Shown piece after piece: positions 59,665 to 64,000 of a stretch of 64,000 bases of DNA. Source of the DNA: JAEUJM01 sp041908445 (lineage in GTDB: Bacteria > Actinomycetota > Acidimicrobiia > Acidimicrobiales > DATDAH01); assembly GCA_041908445.1 (NCBI GenBank), contig JAYRFK010000119.1, positions 124,001 to 188,000 on the forward strand, given 5' to 3'. Below the pieces are notes generated by a model. That model did no database searches, was not told the DNA's origin, and worked only from the letters and a program-made list of their open reading frames with translations. Each line of letters starts with the position of its first letter. Position 1 is the first letter of the stretch. The position numbers were made by a program, and so were the translations under genes.

Positions 59665-60752
59665 CGCGACGCCCCCGCCCGGGCGCCGTTCGCCTCCGCC
59701 CGTCGGTGGGCGAGGCGCCGCCGGGCCCAGCGGGCGTGCTCGCCGAGGAGCTCGTCGTCGCCGGCAGCCACCGCCTCGAGCACCCGGAGCACCTCGGTGT
59801 CGTCAGGGTCGGCGGCGTTGCCGAGGGCGAGCAGCGCGTTGCGGCGCAGGTGCCGGGGGTCGCGGCCGGCGATGTACCAGCGCCCGTGGCGGGCGAGGAG
59901 GGTGTCGTCGTCGGCGGCGAGGAGGTCGAGCAGGTCGACCGTGGCCCCGGCGGCGCCCGCCGCCTCCACCTCCCGGTCGGAGCGGCGGTTCGGCGGGCAG
60001 ACCTCCTGGCAGTCGTCGCAGCCGTAGATCCGATCGCCCAGGGCGACCCGCCACTCCTCGGGGAAGGAGCCCGGCGCCTGCACCAGCCAGGCCAGGCAGC
60101 GACGCGCGTCGACCACGCCGGGCGCGACGATCGCGCCGGTGGGGCACCCGTCGAGGCAGCGGGTGCAGGTACCGCAGCCGTCCTCCACCGGCTCGGCCGC
60201 GGGGACGAGGGGGGCGTCGGTGACCACCGAGCCGAGCACGAACCAGCTCCCCCGGCCCGGCAGCAGGACGTTGGCGCTCTTGCCGTACCAGCCCAGGCCG
60301 GCCCGGACGGCCGCCTCCCGGTCGACGAGCGCGTTGTCGTCGGCGAGCACCCGGGTGCGCCACCCCGCGGCCCGCAGGTGGGCGGCCATCGCCTCGAGGC
60401 CCTCGCGCAGGGCGGCGTAGTGGTCGTCACGGGCGTAACGGGCGACCCGCCCCGTCGGCCGCGCCGCCCCGGCCCCGCCCGGCACCGCCCCGCCCGGCAC
60501 CGCCCCGTCGTGGCCGTCCCGCTCGTGGGCGTAGGAGCGGGCGCCCACGACCAGGGCCCGCGCCCCGGGCAGGGCCCGCTCGGGCTCGGTGGAGCGGGCG
60601 GGGTTGCGGTAGGTGAACTGCATGCCGGCGGCCAGCCCCGCGGCCTTGCGGCGCTCGAGGTCCTCACGGGTGCGTTCGAAGGGCGTGGCGGCGGCCACGC
60701 CGACGGCGTCGAGGCCCGCCGCCCGGCCCACCGCCTCGAGCGCGTCGATCAC
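59661..60752 (-). CDS. queG: epoxyqueuosine reductase QueG
   Basis: QueG reduces epoxyqueuosine to queuosine in tRNA, the last step of that pathway, using cobalamin and two 4Fe-4S clusters. The 363-residue protein has RYARDDHYAALREGLEAMAA, GWYGKSANVLLPGRGSWFVL, the cluster motifs CGTCTRCLDGCPTGAI and CDDCQEVCPPNRR, and a C-terminal HEAT-like part with YIAGRDPRHLRRNALLALGN. A short PGGAVPGGA repeat (coding by GGCACCGCCCCGCC units) interrupts residues about 85-97. GTG 60752, 9 nt after the Cys-rich gene. Confidence 0.92.
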   Translation of the reverse strand: MIDALEAVGRAAGLDAVGVAAATPFERTREDLERRKAAGLAAGMQFTYRNPARSTEPERALPGARALVVGARSYAHERDGHDGAVPGGAVPGGAGAARPTGRVARYARDDHYAALREGLEAMAAHLRAAGWRTRVLADDNALVDREAAVRAGLGWYGKSANVLLPGRGSWFVLGSVVTDAPLVPAAEPVEDGCGTCTRCLDGCPTGAIVAPGVVDARRCLAWLVQAPGSFPEEWRVALGDRIYGCDDCQEVCPPNRRSDREVEAAGAAGATVDLLDLLAADDDTLLARHGRWYIAGRDPRHLRRNALLALGNAADPDDTEVLRVLEAVAAGDDELLGEHARWARRRLAHRRAEANGARAGASR

Positions 60753-60761
60753 CCGAGAAGG

Positions 60762-60965
60762 TCAGCCCGTGCGCGGGACGTGGCGCAACTCGGGGACGAG
60801 GCCGGCGTCGGCCAGCAGCCGCACGGCGCGGACCTCGGCCACGTCGATCACCACCGCGTCGTCCGGCTCCCGGTTGACGAGGAAGGTGACGATGCAGTCG
60901 TCACAGGTCGACGTGTGCTGCATCTGGCACTCGTCGCAGTCGATGCGCAGGGTGGAGTCCTCCAT
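60762..60965 (-). CDS. small Cys-rich protein, function unknown
   Basis: A 67-residue protein. DCDECQMQHTSTCDDCIVTF contains two CxxC pairs (residues 10-13 and 21-24) separated by seven residues with a His, a likely zinc or iron-sulfur site; the rest ends ADAGLVPELRHVPRTG. I recognise similar small proteins in many actinobacteria, of unknown function. ATG 60965 ends a leader that matches the one before the HNH gene at 25 kb. It precedes queG by 9 nt. Confidence 0.7.
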   Translation of the reverse strand: MEDSTLRIDCDECQMQHTSTCDDCIVTFLVNREPDDAVVIDVAEVRAVRLLADAGLVPELRHVPRTG

Positions 60966-60998
60966 GGCGCCATCCTCCCCGGGGGGTGTGACAGGAAT
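60963..60998 (-). promoter_or_regulatory. 36-nt shared leader, copy 2
   Basis: Minus strand TGTCACACCCC-CC-GGGGAGGATGG, ending in the start codon; it aligns without gaps to 25202-25237, with TGTCA at the same distance (24 nt) from the ATG. Confidence 0.6.
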
Positions 60999-61012
60999 CG
61001 CGGGCCGGCCGG

Positions 61013-61246
61013 TCAGGCCCCGTCGGTGACCGGGTGGACGGCGTTGCCGTTGCCGCACCAACGGCACGCGACCTCCTCGATCGTCTCGTCGAGGACCTCC
61101 TCGTCCTCGACCGACAGCTCGCCGCCCACCGTGTAGTGGTGGAACGCCCGGGTGCGCCGGGTGCTGGTCACGTCGAAGCGGGTCAGGTTGCCGCACGCGT
61201 CGCAGCGGTAGCGGGGCGGAGCGGGGGTCTCGGCGACGTCGGCCAC
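61013..61246 (-). CDS. small zinc-ribbon protein, function unknown
   Basis: A 77-residue protein with two CxxC knuckles: YRCDACGNLTRFDVTSTRRT (Cys15, Cys18) and EVACRWCGNGNAVHPV (Cys60, Cys63), an acidic stretch between them, and an invariant-looking His/Tyr patch. This is a rubredoxin-like zinc ribbon common in actinobacteria without known function. GTG 61246 lies 7 nt after TACACT. The LexA-type box at 61276 overlaps its -35 region. Confidence 0.72.
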   Translation of the reverse strand: MADVAETPAPPRYRCDACGNLTRFDVTSTRRTRAFHHYTVGGELSVEDEEVLDETIEEVACRWCGNGNAVHPVTDGA

Positions 61247-61253
61247 GGGCTGG

Positions 61254-61259
61254 AGTGTA
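61254..61259 (-). promoter_or_regulatory. -10 element (TACACT) for the zinc-ribbon gene
   Basis: TACACT ends 7 nt before GTG 61246. A 16-18 nt spacer puts its -35 inside the LexA-type box. Confidence 0.55.
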
Positions 61260-61275
61260 CGGGCACTTGCGCAGG

Positions 61276-61287
61276 GAACACCTGTTC
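61276..61287. promoter_or_regulatory. predicted LexA box
   Basis: GAACACCTGTTC matches the actinobacterial/Gram-positive SOS box (CGAAC-N4-GTTCG) in eight of eight core bases and one of two flanks. It lies between a zinc-ribbon gene and the exonuclease-GIY-YIG gene, 14 nt before the latter's start, and is placed to repress both. Confidence 0.7.
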
Positions 61288-61301
61288 GCTTCACTGGGGT
61301 G

Positions 61302-63032
61302 ATGCAACGTACGTTCGATGACCTGGGGACGCCGCTCATCGACGTCACGTTCTGCGTGATCGACCTCGAGACCACCGGCGGCGCGGCGGAGGACGTCGGC
61401 ATCACCGAGATCGGCGCGGTCAAGCTCCGGGCGGGCGAGTGCCTCGGCACCTTCCAGACCCTGGTGAACCCGGGCCAGCTCATCCCCCCCACCATCACGG
61501 TGCTGACCGGCATCACCCAGGCCATGGTGCTGCCGGCGCCGCGGATCGAGGCGGTGCTGCCCGCCCTGGTCGACTTCGTCGGCGACGCGGTCATCGTCGG
61601 CCACAACGTCAGCTACGACCTGCGCTTCCTCCGAGCCGCCACCGACCGGGGCGGGCGGCCGCCGCTGCGCAACCAGGTGGTCGACACCTACCGCCTCGCC
61701 CGGCGCCTGCTCAGCGACGAGGTGCCCAACCACAAGCTCGGCACCCTCGCCGACCGCCTGCGCCTCCCCCACCAGCCGTCCCACCGGGCGCTCGACGACG
61801 CCCTCGCCACCGGCGACCTGCTGCACGTGCTGCTCGAGCGGGCCGGGCGGCTGGGCGTGTCCGGCCTCGACGACCTGCTGCACCTCCCGAAGCTCGCCGC
61901 CCACCCGCAGATCACCAAGCTGCGCCTCACCGACCGCCTGCCGCGCTCGCCGGGCGTCTACGTGTTCCGCGACCGGCGGGGCCAGGTGCTCTACGTCGGC
62001 AAGGCCACCAACCTGCGCACCCGGGTGCGCTCGTACTTCTCGGGCGACGGGCGCCGCAAGGTCGCCCAGTTGCTGCGCGAGACCGAGCGCATCGACCACG
62101 TCGTCTGCCCGGGGCCCCTCGAGGCCGAGGTCCGCGAGGTGCGCCTCATCCAGGAGCTCCTCCCCCGCTTCAACCGCCAGGGCACCCGCTGGCGCTCCTA
62201 CACCTACGTGAAGCTCACCTGCAACGAGCGCTTCCCCCGACTCTCGGTGGTGAAGGCGACCCCCGCCGACGGCAGCCTCTACCTCGGCCCGGTCTCGTCG
62301 ACGCGGGCGGCACGGCTCGTCGCCGAGGCCATCGAGAGCGTCGTCCCCCTCCGCCGGTGCACCACCCGCCTCAGCGGCCGCGCCCGGCTCGACGAGCGAC
62401 CGGCGCGCGAAGGCCCCTGCACCGCCGCCCAGCTCGGGGTGAGCACCTGCCCGTGCTCCGGCGCCATCGGCGAGGTCGAGTACGGCGCCCTCGTGGACGG
62501 GCTCGTCCACGCCCTCACCCACGACCCGGCCGCGCTGCTCGACCCGCTCGCCGAGCGGATGGAGGCACTGGCGCTCGCCGAGCGCTACGAGGAGGCCGCC
62601 GACGTGCGGGACCGCGCCGCGGCCCTGGCCCGGGTGCTCGCCCGCCAGCGCCGCCTCGACGCGCTCCGGCGCTCCGGGCGGGTCCGCATCGAGCTGCCGA
62701 CGGGCGCCGGCGTGGAGCTGCGCCACGGGCGCCTGGTGCGCTCGTGGGGCGCACCGGCGGGCGAGGACGACGCCCGCCTCGGGCGCGTCGCCCTGCCCTT
62801 CCCCGAGTGGGGGGCGTCGACGGCCGCCGACGGCGACCCCGGCGACGGGGTGCTGTCGCCCGGCCCGGGCCTGGCCCTGGGCGAGCCGGTGGCCCGCGAC
62901 GAGGTGGACGAGCTGCTGTGCGTGGCCCGCTGGCTCGACGCGCAGGCCGGGCGCGTCCGGCTGGTGCACAGCGAGCGGGGCCTCGCCTCGCCGCTGCCGG
63001 CGCTGCCCACCTACGAGCCCGCCCGCAGCTGA
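61302..63032 (+). CDS. DEDD exonuclease fused to UvrC-type GIY-YIG nuclease
   Basis: A 576-residue two-nuclease protein. Residues about 14-175 are a DnaQ-like 3'-5' exonuclease: CVIDLETTG (Asp21, Glu23), VGHNVSYDLRFLR (Asp106) and HRALDDALAT (His161, Asp166). Residues about 215-300 are a GIY-YIG domain (GVYVF, then LYVGKATNLRTRVRSYFSGD), followed by a UVR-like helix pair (ALAERYEEAADVRDRAAALA). The layout is that of the Cho/UvrC-like M. tuberculosis Rv2191 family, thought to act in DNA repair. ATG 61302 preferred over GTG 61299. The LexA-type box 14 nt upstream suggests SOS control. Confidence 0.9.
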   Translation: MQRTFDDLGTPLIDVTFCVIDLETTGGAAEDVGITEIGAVKLRAGECLGTFQTLVNPGQLIPPTITVLTGITQAMVLPAPRIEAVLPALVDFVGDAVIVGHNVSYDLRFLRAATDRGGRPPLRNQVVDTYRLARRLLSDEVPNHKLGTLADRLRLPHQPSHRALDDALATGDLLHVLLERAGRLGVSGLDDLLHLPKLAAHPQITKLRLTDRLPRSPGVYVFRDRRGQVLYVGKATNLRTRVRSYFSGDGRRKVAQLLRETERIDHVVCPGPLEAEVREVRLIQELLPRFNRQGTRWRSYTYVKLTCNERFPRLSVVKATPADGSLYLGPVSSTRAARLVAEAIESVVPLRRCTTRLSGRARLDERPAREGPCTAAQLGVSTCPCSGAIGEVEYGALVDGLVHALTHDPAALLDPLAERMEALALAERYEEAADVRDRAAALARVLARQRRLDALRRSGRVRIELPTGAGVELRHGRLVRSWGAPAGEDDARLGRVALPFPEWGASTAADGDPGDGVLSPGPGLALGEPVARDEVDELLCVARWLDAQAGRVRLVHSERGLASPLPALPTYEPARS

Positions 63033-63143
63033 GCCCGCGGTCCCGATCGCGCCGGCGCGGGACGAGGGCGGGGACCGCGGCGGGGACCGGGGCGGGGACG
63101 GGACCCCGGCGCGGGCCGCGAGTCATCCCCGTCGGTGCGCCCG

Positions 63144-63149
63144 TATCCT
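63144..63149 (+). promoter_or_regulatory. -10 element (TATCCT) for the 224-residue membrane protein gene
   Basis: TATCCT ends 6 nt before GTG 63156 and decides that start over the GTG at 63135. Confidence 0.55.
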
Positions 63150-63155
63150 GGGACC

Positions 63156-63830
63156 GTGCTCCGGGTGCTCCTCACCGTGTCGCTCGTGTACCTCGGCTTC
63201 GTGGCCCTGTGCACCGCCTTCGTGGGCGGGATGCTCTACGCCCTGCGCCGCCGCAACCGGGTGTCGGCCACCGTGAAGAGCCCGGCGCCCACCACGTGGC
63301 TCGTCTCGCCGGCGGCGCCCGCCCGCATGCACCGCCGGCTGCGCAACGCCTGCACGTCGGCACGGGTCGCGTACGCCCCGACGGTGGGCGAGGCCCACCC
63401 ACAGCTCCCCGAGCTCGCGCAGACCCTCGAGGGCGAGGCCATCGTGCTCGACCGGCTGCTCGTGGAGGCCAGCGTGACCCCCCGTCCCCACCGCCGCCGC
63501 ACGCTGCTCCCCCTGCGGGCGCAGGTGCGCGAGATCGAGCGGCTCGCCCAGGAGATCGCCGTGACCGCCCGGCGGGCCGGGCCCGGGGCGCTGCCTCAGG
63601 CCAGCGACGGGCTCCGGGAGATCCGGGACCAGCTCGCCGCCCGGCAGGCGGCGCAGGCCGAGGTCGAGGCGGTCGAGCGGGTCGCGCAGGGCCACATCGA
63701 CCTGACCGCCGCCGGTCCCGTGCCGGCGCCCGTCGCCCCACCACCCTCGGTCGGCGCGCCGGGCCCCGTGCCGCCGGCGACGCCAGGTGCCACCGCGCCA
63801 CCCTCGACGCCGCCCGTCCAGATCATCTGA
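63156..63830 (+). CDS. membrane-anchored protein, function unknown
   Basis: A 224-residue protein with one N-terminal helix (about 3-28, VLLTVSLVYLGFVALCTAFV), a basic segment, a helical middle with Arg/Glu-rich heptads (about 105-185) and a Pro/Ala-rich tail. No family recognised. The 120 nt before it are a run of GGGGAC/GGGGCGGGGAC-type repeats without a gene. It converges with trpD. Confidence 0.6.
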   Translation: MLRVLLTVSLVYLGFVALCTAFVGGMLYALRRRNRVSATVKSPAPTTWLVSPAAPARMHRRLRNACTSARVAYAPTVGEAHPQLPELAQTLEGEAIVLDRLLVEASVTPRPHRRRTLLPLRAQVREIERLAQEIAVTARRAGPGALPQASDGLREIRDQLAARQAAQAEVEAVERVAQGHIDLTAAGPVPAPVAPPPSVGAPGPVPPATPGATAPPSTPPVQII

Positions 63831-63911
63831 CCCGATCTCCTGACCCGAGGTCATCCGAGCCCGATCCGCTGAGCTCCGCCGTCGGCGCGGGCCCACGGGG
63901 GTCGCCCGCGG

Positions 63912-64000
63912 TCAGGTGAAGGTGCGCAGCCGCTCGAGCACGCCGGCGGCGCGCCCGTCGTCGATGCACGCCTGCGCGGCCTCGACCCCGGCGGCGAGGT
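63912..64000 (-). CDS. trpD: anthranilate phosphoribosyltransferase TrpD, C-terminal end (cut by window edge)
   Basis: The last 28 codons of a minus-strand frame read LAAGVEAAQACIDDGRAAGV, then LERLRTFT and a TGA stop. This fits the C-terminal helix of TrpD (GVxxAxxAIDSGxAxxxLE), and in M. tuberculosis trpD (Rv2192c) lies next to the Rv2191 exonuclease gene, as here. The evidence is short, so the call depends partly on this gene order. Confidence 0.6.
   Translation of the reverse strand, partial: LAAGVEAAQACIDDGRAAGVLERLRTFT

Noticed and set aside
63040..63120. GGGGAC-rich repeat tract before the 224-residue membrane protein gene
   Set aside because: Looked at as a possible G-quadruplex or regulator array; units are irregular and the tract is best described as low complexity.

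Overview
The window is about 73% G+C, uses GTG starts freely, and carries actinobacterial marker genes: the mraZ-to-murC cluster, an MtrAB pair, a PimB-like mannosyltransferase, DUF3040 and DUF222/HNH proteins, and leaderless genes. The mix is most like a member of the Acidimicrobiia (Iamia-like), but I cannot place it more closely by reading alone. No rRNA, tRNA, CRISPR array or transposase was seen. The two end genes (murC, trpD) are cut by the window edges.

Layout. 1-10.6 kb: division and cell-wall (dcw) operon on the minus strand, read mraZ-rsmH-ftsL-ftsI-murE-mraY-murD-ftsW-murG-murC, from a promoter that overlaps three MraZ-type repeats; murF is absent from its usual place. 10.7-17.3 kb: a lipoate ligase-like gene, a small conserved protein and a ROK sugar kinase on the minus strand, then a MoxR/DUF58/transglutaminase operon on the plus strand. 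17.3-28.5 kb: mixed genes, including DUF3040, DNA polymerase IV, NUDIX, YbaK, a Tat-exported YHYH protein, GNAT, an HNH endonuclease and a phosphotransferase fusion, with several palindromic repeats.

28.5-39.2 kb: surface polysaccharide locus with an initiating sugar-phosphate transferase, two glycosyltransferases, a GDP-mannose 3,5-epimerase-like enzyme, a flippase, a polymerase-like membrane protein, DUF362 and two methyltransferases. 39.3-44.8 kb: an LPRTG-anchored small protein, a dolichol-phosphate-mannose-synthase-like enzyme, an inositol monophosphatase, and an mtrA-mtrB-short lpqB operon. 44.9-53.7 kb: glycerol kinase, an ACT protein and TetR around a clear operator, an EamA transporter, an SLH-anchored phosphoesterase, an alanine-type aminotransferase, a second ROK kinase and a baeRF-like protein.

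53.7-64 kb: a large SMC-like coiled-coil protein with an intact Walker B but decayed P-loop, then an ArsA/SRPBCC/PimB/QueG block and a DEDD exonuclease-GIY-YIG fusion next to trpD. This order recalls Mycobacterium tuberculosis Rv2184c-Rv2192c. A LexA-type box sits upstream of the nuclease fusion.

Recurring signals: more than twenty starts lie 6-8 nt after an xAnnnT hexamer (mostly TAnnnT), as expected for leaderless mRNAs, and I used this to choose starts. Four of these hexamers contain the TAG stop codon of the gene before. A 36-nt leader is shared by the HNH gene and a small Cys-rich gene 36 kb away.
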